64,000 bases of DNA from Melieria omissa (GCA_963971225.1 OZ020269.1:96165540-96229539); one strand, 5' to 3'; shown: positions 21,570 to 33,215, numbered from the stretch's first letter. Numbers and translations: made by a program. The notes: generated by a model from the letters alone, not told the origin.

Positions 21570-24500
21570 ATGTTACACAACAGTAGGCAAGAACAACAAC
21601 AATTAACACAAACACAGCAACCCCACAATCACCGCCAACACCAACTCAAACAACAACAACAACAAAAACGGTTTCCTATGCCTCGGCAAGCCCACACATT
21701 CTTCGGCCTGCTGCTCGCCGCTCTGGCACTGGCGCACACCATCACACCGGCCCACGCCGCTGTGCATCCGGTCTTCACCTACAAGAACGCCTCCACGCTG
21801 CTCGGCCAACTGGTCACGTCCAGCACTCTGTTTTGGGAAACATACGATCCGAAGGATGCCAAGCAGCTGCAATACGCCGTCGAGGGCGGCAAATACATCA
21901 CCGAGGACGAACACTATCCGATCTATGTGTGTCGCGTGACCATTGACGGCATAACGACCAGCGGCCACACGGAGAAGATACTGCAGTCGCACGTGTGCGT
22001 GGCCGCCCACTACAAACACGGCAAGTCCGAGCAGTTCGATGTGCTGGTGAACAAGGGACATCTGGGCAAGATTGCATGGCGACACTGGCGCAAGTTTAAT
22101 GCCGGTGTGCCAATCGGTGCCATACGCATCGGCGAGGACGACTACATTGGGCGACATCGGGCGCCACACAATGCGGAGGGAGGCAGCGACGAGCATCGCG
22201 GTGCCGACTACAATCTGGGCCGGCTCGATCCGGTGGGTCTGGGCAAAATCAAGGTGATTGAGAACGAACGCGAGAAGGACTACGATGAGGGCGAGGTGCT
22301 CATTGAGACGGAGCCGTTCCGGTACGAGTTGCGCGACATCAAGCTGGACACGATACGACTGGATATGCGCGAAAACATCACCGAACTGAGTAAGTGTGCG
22401 GGTAGGGAGCGAGGTTTGGAGGCAATGTTCTGAGGTCTGAGTAGAGAGGGATGGGGGGACTTATCTAGTTCCTTAAATGGCCATAGCAAACCATTATCAG
22501 GTTGGTCCTTCCACCAGAGACACGACTTCCCTCTTCGCCGTGGACCTAAAACTACCGCATTGAACACCTTTTTTGCCGAAGCTTCATCGTGTGGGGTGTG
22601 GGGACTGTAAAGTGAAATTATACAGTTAGGAGGGTATAGCTAGCCATCAGCCGAACTCGATAGTCCAGTGGGTAGCACGCTGGCTTCTCATACTGAGACC
22701 CTAGGTTCGAATCCTAGCTCGGACTGGTGAGACGCTCATCTACTTTTATCGCTATCCACATGAATAAGATGAGTATTACAAGCAAGCCCGTAGACAGGAT
22801 TTGTTTTCGGGGGGGGGGGGGGGGTTACTCAAATCAAAACCTGACAGCTGACTGAAAACAAGCTTCCAAGCTAAATTAAATTACTAATTTAACTTAATTA
22901 GGCACTTGGGCTCAATGTAAACGTAGCCATGCATGGTGTGATTAGTAACTAGTTTAGAATATTATAAATTAAAACAATGTTCTAACATTTCGGGGGGGTC
23001 AGAAACCCCTAACCCCCCCTAGCTACGGCCCTGATTACAAGAATCGCACAAGTGCACTCTTGGCAAGCATTGGCAAAACCTCTAAGTGTGAAAGAAAAAA
23101 CTGCCAACCACCATTTGGATTCGACGTTAAACTGTATGTCTAACCCCCGTTTCCCGTTTTGAACTGGATGCAGTTGTCTAGCCTTGGCGAGTAGGAAGAC
23201 GTTTGGGACGTTTTGGGACAAACATCCATACAGCAGGATGTTTTCTAGACCTTTAAGCATAAAAACCTACTCGAATTGACGAAGAATGTAGGTAGCCGTC
23301 AGTTGGAAAACCTATAACTATAGAAAACCTCAGGATAACTGTTTCTTTTCATAAAGAGAAAATGTTTCCATTGAGTGATTCGGCAATTTTTGAAGTGGAA
23401 GGGAGAGGGAAGAAATTCGGTACAACTTGTTTATACACTGGTATCCTGTTATCGATTTTAAACCCCATTACAAAAAGTCTTACAATTTAGGAAGAATATT
23501 ATTACGTCAATTAGTTTTGCCGCAGGCGTAGTTTGTATCACTGGATAGTGCCAATATAAAACACTTTGAAATTATTTTACGCAGTTCACCTTAAAGAAAG
23601 GACCCAATTAACTAAAAAAACCGAAGCACCCACTACAGTGACGGATTCAGGGAGGTTTTGGGGGTTGAAATTAAAAAATTACTTTACTTGAATATTAAAG
23701 AATTACTTTTTGAAACCCCCAAAATATTTTTCTGAATCCGCCCCTGACCCACTGTAATGTTACCTGATATTCCGTGCCGAAAATAATGTGCACAATTTTA
23801 AAATTTGGAGTATTGCGTTCCATGCCAATCTCAGAAATTTTACAGCTCTTTTCTTTGATGTTTGGATTGTTTTAAAAAATAAAGCGCCATACAAAGGAAG
23901 AAGAAGCGATGTCATTGTGAAAACAGTCGATTTATTAGAGCAATGCTTTACATAATGAAAAATTTCTCGAAATTTCTATTCCTATTTTAACTGCGATTTC
24001 CTTCGTTGGGGTTTTGTGAAATCTTTGCTCTATGCAAGTAAAACTCAAACAGTTCCTGAACTAAAGGATGAGATCCAACGTCTTCATTGGAGGAATACTT
24101 AGAGTCAAATATTTGTCAAAATATTTTTGAAAATTTCATAAAAAAGCGAATGCCATGAGGGTCTTTTGGAGGTCTGGAATCTGTCTACTTTACAAAGCAA
24201 TAAAACCAGCAACACTCATAAATTGGGTTTTTATGTATGTAAATCAAATCGTGTACTTTTATTGAGACAATCTATAAGTAGGTATTATACGAACCAGCAG
24301 GTTGGGACAAGGAGACAGAAGACAAGCTATTAAATGAAAAAGTTATGAACATTTGACTGGAATCTTTCATCTTTCGCTCTTTTTTTCTACAGCATATCAA
24401 GTACAAATTTCAATGTGACTACTAAAACTATACAATTTTTTCTCTCCCTTTAGCTTCCAATATTTTGGCCAATAATGGCGACAAATACAGCCAAGTCGAG

Positions 24501-25262
24501 ACCGTAATGTCCTATCAGTTCGATTATATACAATACTGGGGTGCCCACGAGGGCGTGGCACGTGGCCTGCCTACGAAAATCTACGAGAAAGACGCACCTG
24601 TGCCCACAGAAATCAACTGGGGTCTGAAGTACAGCGAGAAACGCTACGAAACCAAATCGGTGCACACCAAACTGTGGCCCGGCACCGCCATCAATGTGAC
24701 ACTCAAAGGCAACTACGTGACCCTGGAGGCACCCTTCAGTGCCAAACTGTTTGCCTTCTACTATGGCAGCGAGGACAGTGTGTCGCGCAAGATTAGCTCA
24801 GAGGTGAGAGACAATTGGCATTTTATGTTTTTGTATCACTAACAAAATTTTTCTGTTTAGGTGCGCAAAAACTACTTGAAAGATGTCAAATTGGAATTTA
24901 GTTCGGTGTATTGGATCGACAATGGCACCTTGGTGCCCACCACCACCACCACTTCGACCACATCGACAACGACACACCCGACCACGACCAGCACCGGCGA
25001 GCCGACGCCCATGCACGAACCGCCCGTGGTGCATGTGAAGAACGTTGGCGACACGCACTCGGGACCCGATACGCTCGAGAAGTCGCTGCAGGACACGCCC
25101 AGCAACGAGATACCCGACGACGGGCCCGACAATCTCGAGGACAAGCACAAGAAGCCGTCGCTGGCGAGCGTCTCGGCACCGGGCGGTGCTGCACGGTCCC
25201 ACTGGAGCCTGGCTGCTATGCTGACAGCGCTGCTGACGGCGACGCTGCTGCGCGGCGTCTAG
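21570..25262 (+). CDS. uzip: Unzipped orthologue, secreted GPI-anchored neural adhesion protein
   Basis: Three coding exons, 21570-22389, 24454-24803 and 24861-25262, join in frame (820+350+402 nt) into 523 residues. Donors are A|GTAAGTG and GAG|GTGAGA; acceptors are TCTCCCTTTAG and TTTCTGTTTAG. Residues 1-36 are a Gln-rich leader, then comes a hydrophobic signal core at about 44-63 ending AHA|AVHP. Met37 is an alternative start that would give a standard signal peptide. Residues 163-200 (LGKIAWRHWRKF..GVPIGAIRIG..DYIGR) resemble DM9 repeats. The downstream half (QFDYIQYWGAHEGVARGLP, then VHTKLWPGTAINVTL) completes the unzipped family pattern. Sequons occur at N73 and N269, and two more as NVT and N411GT. 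A Thr-rich stalk (about 417-435) and a hydrophobic C-terminus (LAAMLTALLTATLLRGV) indicate GPI anchoring. In Drosophila, Unzipped acts at the surface of axons and glia in axon guidance and adhesion; that role is known from the orthologue, not shown here. Identification rests on recalled family resemblance and the intact structure. Confidence 0.9.
22440..22575 (-). mobile_element. RTE-like retrotransposon 3' fragment in uzip intron
   Basis: The minus strand reads VVLGPRRRGKSCLWWKDQ, matching the C-terminal RRRGRP..RWKD motif of RTE/CR1-type reverse transcriptase proteins. It continues about 50 bases without other recognisable motifs. Related, more decayed copies lie at 14210-14455, and a + strand relative at 45690-45965. 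Confidence 0.6.
22651..22740 (+). repeat. tRNA-like sequence (SINE head or tRNA pseudogene)
   Basis: It has an A-box-like TAGTCCAGTGG (22661-22671) and an exact B box GGTTCGAATCC (22704-22714). The T arm is perfect: CTAGG-TTCGAAT-CCTAG (22701-22717). The D arm pairs at three of four positions, but the anticodon and acceptor stems do not pair properly and no anticodon can be called. It is therefore a tRNA-derived SINE head or pseudogene, not a working tRNA. Confidence 0.65.
22783..23033. mobile_element. hAT-type MITE, 251 bp, in uzip intron
   Basis: The 8-bp duplication ATTACAAG is exact at 22775-22782 and 23034-23041. The ends CAAGCCCGTAGACAGG and CCTAGCTACGGCCCTG are imperfect inverted repeats (CAGGGCCGTAGCTAGG on the other strand). 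Next to each end is a G/C homopolymer-rich stretch, including a run of about 16 G. There is no coding capacity. Confidence 0.88.
23636..23746. mobile_element. hAT-type MITE, 111 bp, in uzip intron
   Basis: The ends CAGTGACGGATTCAG and CTGAATCCGCCCCTG are inverted repeats, with inner GGTTTTGGGGGTT / AACCCCCAAAA also inverted. The flanks ACCCACTA (23628-23635) and ACCCACTG (23747-23754) agree at 7 of 8 positions. CAGGGGCGGATTCAG-type ends are typical of small insect hAT MITEs. Confidence 0.82.
23755..24453 (+). other. uzip: Remainder of uzip intron
   Basis: AT-rich intronic DNA without a recognised feature apart from the pyrimidine-rich acceptor CTCTCCCTTTAG that ends at 24453. Confidence 0.6.
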
Positions 25263-26475
25263 ACGGCACTGCGCGCTGTCGGCTGTTGAATGTGTAGGGT
25301 TAAAAATTTATAACTAGAAGTGCGCGTACGAGGTTTTCTTCTTTTGATTTTGTTTTAATTGTTTGCATTGTTCAATTGGCAGTTTTGATTTGGCGCATGC
25401 GGCAGCAAAGTGTAGCGAACAGTAGGAAAAGGCGAAACGCATAAGAAAGCGCATCAAAATGCAATTGTATGAATAGCAGAAACACACACACACACAGACA
25501 TAGAAACAAGTAAAATGTATAATTTAAATGGGCATTGAAGAAAATAACACAAAAAATACATTTAACTGAATTATGTAAGCATAGAGTTTAGCATTTAGTT
25601 GTTGTTGTACCTGTTTTAGCCGTCTGCAAACTTGTGTAGCGAGCGAAGAGTGAGAAAGAGAGAGAAAAGCAGAACAGAATACAACCACAGACGGTTCATG
25701 TGTGGTACCCGATGTGGGCGCACAAAAACAGAGTTTATATTTATTTTACTAAATGTACTTTTAGTTAAGTTCTCAGCTTTAGCAAGTAGCATGAAAAACA
25801 TATTGAAAAAGAAGAAGCAAACAAGAGTTTTAATTTGCAAAAATCCACCTAATTGCTACCTACTTTTGCTTTGCATTACCAGCGACATTCCTTAAATTTC
25901 TAAAATTAAAAAAATTATGTTAACTAACCCAACTAGTTGAGTAGCTAACAATGAGCAGCTACAGTGTGACAGGCAAAACAAAAAATCGCATAAAAAAACA
26001 TACGAATAAAAAATGAGCAAAAAACAATTTGCTGCTTGTGCGCAATAAAACATAGATTTAGTATTTGATTTATGCATTAATTCGTATCGTAAGCAACGGC
26101 AGCCAGTTAAAATTGTGTGTTATTTTCTAGAAAGGCCACCATATGACTTTTTTTTTAAGTGGTCCATAGCTTGTCCAACTTCCGTTCACAAACTTCACGT
26201 ATGGCGCCAAGTGTACCATAGGTTTTGTCTTTTTATTTGCTATTTGTATTTAAGTTGTAAGTGCGCATTCCAAAAATGTACATTCTGTTTTAGTTTCATA
26301 AACTAATAGTTGTAACTTATTTTTAATACGCGTTTATGCAACTCTGTATATGATATATGAACAATACGCAGCATCGAGTATGTGAAAATGCTGACATGCC
26401 GAACAAATTAATTCATAAATACAATTATAATTTTATATCATTATGCGTTGAAATAAAGTTTGTAAATGACATAAA
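25263..26475 (+). other. uzip: uzip 3'UTR with polyadenylation signal
   Basis: Non-coding sequence after the TAG at 25260-25262. It contains a (CA)n run (about 25483-25497). AATAAA at 26452-26457 (GAAATAAAGTTTGTAAATG), followed by a T/G-rich stretch, is the best signal. Earlier AATAAA hexamers near 26005 and 26044 could give shorter transcripts. Confidence 0.55.
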
Positions 26476-26479
26476 AAAA

Positions 26480-26797
26480 TAACTAAAACTAATGGCAGAT
26501 TTTCTTTCTTTTCAATCTTTTTTGGTATATTTCCAGTTTGAGTTTCGAGTTGTAAACGTTTAGTTTTGGTCTTCATGCTGCGTTGTTGTTGTTGGTTCAT
26601 TTGGTTCTGTTGAGTTTTTTATTATAGAAAGCAGAGACTTTTTCTAAATAAGAAATACATAATTTCAAAATGTATATTTTTTCTATATTAAATTATTAGT
26701 TCTGACATTTACGTCACACTTAACCGATCATTATTCTCAATGGTTTGCAATGTACTTCGAACCTTCTTCACCTTGTTGAGGCAAACTGTTGCCTTAT
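26480..26797. other. Intergenic DNA after uzip
   Basis: AT-rich with GTTGTTGTTG near 26583. No gene was recognised. Confidence 0.5.
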
Positions 26798-26885
26798 GTT
26801 AGGTTAGGTTGTAGTGGCTGCCTCTGTATGAGACACTTAGGTCTCTTTATGGACCCATTATGATACCACAAACTGTACCCGTTTG
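26798..26885 (-). mobile_element. I-like retrotransposon 3' terminus
   Basis: GTTAGGTTAGGTTGTAGTGG, then CCCATTATGATACCACA, matches in order and spacing the 3' terminal region of the better preserved element at 61453-61545 (GGTTAGGTTAAGGTGG...CCGTTGTGATACCACA). The coding region is not detectable, so this is a short 5'-truncated copy. Confidence 0.6.
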
Positions 26886-27430
26886 AAATGTGTATGCAAC
26901 ACTGTTTTTTCCAACATGTATTACAAGACACATTTCAAACGGATAAGAGAAGGGAGGGAGTTGTGTTCACTTCCTATAACTTTCTTTGGATACTTCCATT
27001 CAATTGTTGCTCATTTGGGCTTTCCAGTCGTTTTCATAGGCCTAACGTTTAAATATAGATCAGAAACTTTTGATTGGCTGCCAGGAATTTTTCGAATAGA
27101 CAACCTTCTGTGAATCCGCTGAGCTGTGATTCCTTGAAACAGTAGAGGGCGACCTTTTCAGCAAATTTCTTCAGAATCTGTTGCATGTTTAGTGGATTGG
27201 CTGATTTTGATTTTGTCTGAATTGATTTTTTTTCAGTAAGCCAATCTAAAGTTTTCTTTCCTTAATGACAGCTTGCAGAATCAGGTCGAACATGATTTGT
27301 ATAATTTGAATTAAGCGTCAATTTATAGAATGTAACATCAACTGATATAAATTCGCCCTTTGACTCCTTTGACATCTTGTTATTCATTCTTGGTTTTAGC
27401 ATTTGACACTACCGACTTTTTGTTGTTTTG
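26886..27430. other. Intergenic DNA, no gene recognised
   Basis: Has a local inverted/direct match (GTTTGAAATGTGT at 26881 and ACACATTTCAAACGG at 26930). The 76-codon frame at 26883-27113 has no family resemblance. Confidence 0.45.
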
Positions 27431-28790
27431 GCACACAGATTTGGTAGGATATCATAAAAATTGTATTTTTTTTTATTTTCTAACTACAACCAAATATTTT
27501 TCGTAAGTACACAATAAAAAAAATATGTTTTTTTATTTAATATAAAAATATAATAATTTTTTTCTACTTTATTTTCATGAAAACTCAATCAAACTTTTAT
27601 AAAACTACGAATTTAGTCAAATGTGTACGTTTTCAAACCTCTTAAATGATAACGAAATAATGTGAATAATTTTTTAAATTTTTTGTAACATTGAAAACAA
27701 TCTTTTTATTATAAATTCATTAATTAACAATTAATTTTGAGTCAAAATAAAAACGCTTAAAAAATCAGCTTCGAATTTCATAACATTTTCACTTTTTTAA
27801 ACCTTTAAAATTTGAATGCAACTGAATATTTTTCATAATTTTGAATATTTCTTGTTAAATCAACAAAAACCAATGTTTACTTTAAATTAATTAAACATTT
27901 ATTTTGAGTCGAAAAAAAAGCTTCTAAAAGTCATCTTTTATAAAACTTCGAATATCATGGAATTTTCAATTAAGTATTCAAACCTTTTTAACTATAATTA
28001 ACTAATTTGAATAATTTTTTAGTATTTCCTTTTAAATTAAAAACAATAATCATTTTTCACTATAAATTAATTTACTAACTAAATAAAAATTAATTTTGAG
28101 TCAAATAAAAAATGTTATAAAAAATCAACTTCTATAAAACTTCGACTATCATTTTGACTTATTGGAACTTTTTTAATTACAACCTAATAAATTTAATAAT
28201 TTTTCATGTTTCTTCTTAATTAAAACAAAATTTTTTACCATAAATAAATGAATTAGTGAATTAAAAATTTAAATTAAATTAAAAATTAATTTTTAAAATA
28301 ATTTTTTTCAAATAAAAAAGCTTATAATTATAAATTAATAAATTTGTGAATTAAAAATTTAAATTAAATTAAAAATTAATTTTTTAAAAAATTTGTTTTC
28401 AAATAAAAAAGCTTATAATGCATCAACTTTACTAAAACTACATTTTTACCTTTCTCAGACATTTTTCATCACAACCAAATAATTTTAATAACTCTTAATA
28501 ATTTTAGTATTTCTTATTTATTAAAAAAAATTGTAGTATCTATTAATTAATCAATTAATTAATAATTAATTTTGAGTCAACCTTCATTTATCAACCTTTA
28601 TAAACTTTGGAATTTCATTAGATTTTTACTTTTTAAAAAATTTTAAGTTTAAACCAATAATTTTTAATATTTCTTCTAAAAAAAATAATAACAAATTTTT
28701 TAATTTCTGATTGAAATCAAAAATGTTTACAATATAAATTTTTGAAAAATTTTAAATTGCATAAATTTGGATTACATGTTTTTAATGAAA
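27430..28790. repeat. Degenerate AT-rich tandem array, roughly 165-195-bp unit
   Basis: The segment TTAATTTTGAGTCAAA-TAAAAA...AAAATCA-CTT-TATAAAACTTCGAATATCAT...TTTTTAAACC recurs around 27739, 27906, 28099, 28307, 28395 and 28574 with irregular spacing. It is extremely AT-rich and has no ORF. The mariner at 28796 inserted at its right edge. Confidence 0.65.
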
Positions 28791-28795
28791 TTGTA

Positions 28796-29545
28796 CATCA
28801 GTATACGTGTGCGCCTATGAAACCGGTAACGACATCTAGCAGTAAATAGCCGAATATTTATAAACTTCGGAACAGTACCAAATGTCATGTTTACTTCTTC
28901 TGTCATATGTCAACAATATTCAGTTCAAAATTTGTCAAGTTTCATCCAACAACGCATTGTTTGACGCTCCGGAAAATGTCGGATTACGTGCCTACAAATT
29001 ACGATTTGCGGACACAGTTAATTTTGTGTTACCATTTGAAGAAAAAAACCTTCTAAAACCTGGTGAATCGGTTAACGGTGAACGTTACCAACAACAATTG
29101 GCCGATTTGAACCGTGCTATACGCCAAAAACGCCCATAATATGAAGCCAGGCAACACAACGTGATTTTCCTCGATGACAACGCACCACCACACCGCACTA
29201 GAGCCACCAAAGAATTGGTTGCATCGTACAACTGGGAAGCTCTTGCTCATGCGGCTTACTCACCAGACTTGGCGCCTTCGGATTATCACATGTTCGCATC
29301 GATGGGCCACGCATTAACGGAACAGCGCTTCAATTCTCACGCAGAAGCCAAAAAATGGATGGATGATTGGTTTCAGGCAAAAGACGAAACATTTTTTTTA
29401 GCGAGGCATCCATAAATTGCTTGAGAGATGGGAAAAATTTGTAGCTAGCGATGGCCATTACTTTGAAGAATAAAATTGTAATCATTTCCTCACAATAAAC
29501 GTGTTTTTTCAAAAATAATTACCGGTTTCATAGGCGCATACCTGG
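28796..29545 (+). mobile_element. Internally deleted mariner element, 750 bp
   Basis: It is flanked by TA (28794-28795 and 29546-29547). The terminal inverted repeats share TGCGCCTATGAAACCGGTAA, and the left copy has a small insertion. The N-terminal start MSDYVPTNYDLRTQL is followed, after a junction, by LLKPGESVNGERYQQQLADL and the catalytic blocks VIFLDDNAPPH and YSPDLAPSDYH. The spacing fits a DD34D mariner. The DNA-binding domain beyond the first residues and the first catalytic Asp are missing, and a stop follows QKRP. Full mariners are about 1.3 kb. Confidence 0.9.
28980..29475 (+). pseudogene. mariner transposase pseudogene
   Basis: The frame runs from LLKPGESVNG through the second (LDDNAPPH) and third (SPDLAPSD) catalytic Asp blocks to a C-terminus resembling KLLERWEKFVASDGHYFEE after a frameshift near 29390. 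One in-frame stop lies after NRAIRQKRP. No functional protein is possible. Confidence 0.85.
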
Positions 29546-29549
29546 TACA

Positions 29550-32074
29550 TTGTGTTTTCAGTATAATTGACACATTTCAATTTCACAAATATTTGGTTTT
29601 TATTATTTTTTCAGATATTACAAACATCAAATTAAACCCATTGGTTTTTAAAAAGATTTGGTCTTACTAAAATTTATACAAAAATTCAATCATGTTCCCA
29701 AAACTCGTCTTTTTTATGAGATGTTTTGAGTCATAAACACAAACGTTCCCACGACGTAATGTGTCTTCAGTTGTCATGTTGTTTGTCTACACTTTCCTAT
29801 GTACAACAAAATTAGAAGTTGGGAAAAATTCAAAATTCATTCATTTAACTTATGTAATAATAAACCAAACTTAAGGCACATTGCTGTAATAATTGGTTAA
29901 ATCTTCAGCGTCTCTATGCGAAACTTTTCAGATATTTTGGGTGAGAAAAAGACGCACAAAAAATAAAGAAAAAATCATTTAAATTTTTTTCATAATTAAA
30001 ATAGATTTTTTGAAAAATTCTAAATATAACAGTTTTTTTTACAGTTTTCTCAGAGTCGTGTTTAAATTAAAGATGCTTTCGTTTGTATTTATGCCTGAAA
30101 CATCTAACTGAAGTGTTTTATTTTGAATTTGTTTCCAAAGAGAAAACACTTGGTTTCAACAAGTTTTCAGCTGAAAACAACAAACTGGCCCAAAACACTT
30201 GTGTTCACTGTGGTGGAAACGTGATATATGTAACAACAAATCTGTGTTTTGAGGTAAAAATCGCTCATAGGTTCATAAGTTTTATTTTGAGCAGCACGTT
30301 GAAAAGATGTGTGCAGCAACCTTAATCAATGATGTCTTAAGCCGACTAGACTTTTATATTTTCTGACCAAAGATTTGTTGTTATATTACTCACCTACTAC
30401 TACGAAAACAAGTGTTTTCGGTTTGTTTTTTAAGTATTTTCGGCATTTTTGTAACGTATTTTCAACATAAATTGTAAAACAATTTTTATTAAATCAATTA
30501 TCTCTAATCAAACTCATCAAAGCTCGCATGTTTTCCATTTTCATTGAACACTTTCTTTTTTCCATAAAATTCAAACACATTAAAAAACGTTAAAACTTAA
30601 ATTGACCCAATTGTCAATTGTCAAATGTCATTACAAGCACATACAAATTAATGAGTTATTGTTAAACCAAAAATCTTGTCACAGAAACCCAAAACCTTCT
30701 TGCATAGTAAAACTTTTCAAAAAATTTCAAACCATATTCAGTCTCAAACTTGAAATTGCGTTGCAAAGTTAATTTGTTCATGCGGGGCCCAGCAGTTGCA
30801 CGTGTGGCCATTTCAACATTTGGACTTCCGTCTGTGTTGTTTTGCTAACCGGAAAAACTATTTGTGTGGGTAGGCTGAGAACTTTTCGCTTTCTGCTGCT
30901 GATTTAGTAAACACGGCAATTGGCATTGGTAGCACGCATTGTAATTTAGTTGAATTAATATCAACACCTGCATGTAAAAGTGTCTACACTATGCACCACA
31001 CTGGTGTAAAAAAAATAATGCGGCCCATTGATTTTCACTTCATTTCGATTGCACAAAAACGCACACTGTGCTGTGAAGAGCAATAAAAACACTGCACTTT
31101 AGTGATGATAGTAATGGAAAATAAGGTGAAGGAAGGAAATGGAAAATGTTAGTAGAGATTTATATATGAAATTAATTTATTTTTGTATAAACTTTGGCCA
31201 ACAATGATAGACTCGTTTGTTACACCAAACTTGGCTGAAAATGTTTGCATAGGCTCTTGATTTATTAGTGAACTTGTAGAAGTCCGCTAGGGACCCCAAA
31301 CCGGACAAGTGGCGAACCGCTCTGACATCATAAACAGATTAGAACATAAGTCTCTCCTCATAGTCTCATAACCTCACAAACCAACTAAAGTTTACCATAC
31401 ATAAATAAACACGTTTTTTTCTAAGTTTTCGAGGCTTAAAAGTTGTATAGTAACTTCTGCAAATTCTATTAGAAATTTCAATATTTGTTAAGTCATTTAT
31501 CAACTTTTCTCTTGACTGTAGCCAACTGTGCGCAGTTAGTCGCTACTGCCAAACTGTCTGGCAGTGCTTGGCACTGTTGTTAGTGCCCCCTATTGGTGTC
31601 TATGCCGGTGTTGGTGCCAATGGTGTCATTTGTTGTTGGTGCCATCGCATTAATTGTTATGCTAAACATGCGTTCATTTGGTAAAGAATTGGTTGGTTCT
31701 GCGCTGCTGGTGTTGAAAAAACAAAATAACAATGCAAAAATTAACACAAAATAAATAAATGAAAATAAAAAATAAAGCAATAAAAAAAGAAGCTAATAAT
31801 GAAATGAGTCTTTATAATAACTAGTTATAGTTTTATAGCATTGGGAATTATAAAATAATTAATTGTGTTGAAGAAAAGTATAAAAATTGAATAAAAACCT
31901 AACCTACTGCGCTACAATAACAAAAATTTAATTAAAATAAGAAAAGAAATTAAAATAAATAAATATTTATACAACAAAAAATAAAAAAGCATCAAATAAA
32001 AGAAACCAAAGCACATAATATAGAAAAGTAAAACTATTTAGAACTCAAAATTATATAAACAGAAATGTATAAAC
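29550..32074. other. Intergenic DNA, no gene recognised
   Basis: AT-rich sequence. A small AACTGTGCGCAGTT palindrome lies near 31527, and CACTGTTGTTAGTGCC and GGTGTTGGTGCCAATGGTG repeats at 31575-31650. The ORFs (60-80 codons) are AT-driven. From 31730 onward the + strand becomes strongly A-rich. Confidence 0.5.
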
Positions 32075-32090
32075 TTAGCAATTATTATTA

Positions 32091-32438
32091 ATAATTTAAT
32101 AATAATAATTGATTGGCACGACAGCCCGCTTACGCGAGACTAAGGCCTAGCTTCCCGCAACCACCCGTGTTGTGCGTGTGAATTTTGTACGCGGGTGGAA
32201 GGGACCTACAGTTTTATGCCGGTTCCGAACGGCAGGTTGGGAGCTTTTTCATAGGCAATTTTTGCTCTCAGAGGTTTGCCATTTCCAGCTGAGAGGACAG
32301 CCACCGAAAGAGAAAACGAGTTTCCCGTTATTTTTTTTAGGTGTTACTACATGCAGAATTCGATCTTGCGTCGCTCTGCATGCGACTCGTTGGACCGCGC
32401 ACTAACCAACTGAGCCACGGCGGCTGCCATTATTATTA
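32091..32438 (-). mobile_element. tRNA-derived SINE, about 348 bp with tail
   Basis: A 16-bp duplication, TTAGCAATTATTATTA, is exact at 32075-32090 and 32439-32454. On the minus strand the head reads GCCGCCGTGGCTCAGTTGG (A box) and continues GTTAGTGCGCGGTCC. A diverged B box AGATCGAATTC follows. The body ends GCGGGCTGTCGTGCCAATC followed by an ATT-rich tail. These are the parts of a tRNA-derived SINE mobilised by LINE machinery. The A box is close to consensus. Confidence 0.88.
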
Positions 32439-32466
32439 TTAGCAATTATTATTATTATTTTTAATA

Positions 32467-33213
32467 TCAGGTGTACAACTTTGCTTCCGCCGTTTTTTTC
32501 CAAAATTAAAAGCTTTATTGCGATGTATTATTCATGCTTACAGATGTATTATTCAAAGTATTGTCCGTCGCTAGCGACAACTTTCTCCCATCTTTCCGGC
32601 AATTTTCGGATCCCGGCTCGAAAAAAGGAGTCCTCTTTTGACGCTATCCATGAAGCAATCCATTTTTCCAATCCTTACAAGGATTGAAAATGTTGATCTG
32701 CCAGGCCGTGTGCCATCGAACGGAATAGGTGGAAGTCAGAAGGGGCGACATCTGGGGAACACGGCGGGTGGGGCAAGACTTCCTATTTCAGCGTTTCCAG
32801 GTACTTTTTGACCACTTTTGCGACGTGAGGCCGAGCATTGTCGTGTTGGAGGATGACTTTGTCATGTCGCTCTTGATATTTTTAAAACGTTGAAACCACT
32901 CCCGACACGTTCTTTCACTCAGAGCAGCATCACCGTAAGTTTCTGAGAGCATTCGATGCGCTTCAGCTGCATTTTTTTCGAATTGTAACAGAAAAGTAAA
33001 ACTTCCCGCAAATGGCGAGAATTGGGCACATAAACGGACATTTTCGAGCGTGAATAATACGAAAACAAGAACAACTGTCACTGAAACGGCGATGACAATT
33101 CGTTAGGCACTGTCCACACTCACTTTAAAGGCATTACCATCTATGTATTTCAACCAGCCTCAGCCGGTACAGCCACCTATCGGAAAACGGCGGAAGCAAA
33201 GTTGTGCACCTGA
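32467..33213 (-). mobile_element. Internally deleted mariner element, 747 bp
   Basis: It is flanked by TA (32465-32466 and 33214-33215). The inverted ends read GTGTACAACTTTGCTTCCGC on the left and GTGCACAACTTTGCTTCCGC on the right. On the minus strand the helix-turn-helix block KNAAEAHRMLSETYGDAALS then ERTCREWFQRFKN joins directly to the second-Asp block (HDNARPH after a frame change). The third-Asp block follows (SPDVAPSDFH) and then a terminus like RWEKVVASDGQYF. The segment with the first catalytic Asp is deleted. Confidence 0.9.
32788..33081 (-). pseudogene. mariner transposase N-terminal pseudogene
   Basis: This open frame of about 97 codons holds the conserved mariner helix-turn-helix (NAAEAHRML...GDAALSERTCREWFQRF). 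It then runs out of frame into the deletion junction. The start shown is arbitrary, because the expected N-terminal residues before KKNAAEAH are altered. Confidence 0.8.
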
Positions 33214-33215
33214 TA

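Noticed and set aside
21603..22196. 197-codon frame (-) opposite uzip exon 1
   Set aside because: Shadow of the uzip coding exon created by its codon composition.
22651..22740. Functional tRNA gene
   Set aside because: The T arm and B box are excellent, but the acceptor and anticodon stems do not pair and no anticodon can be assigned.
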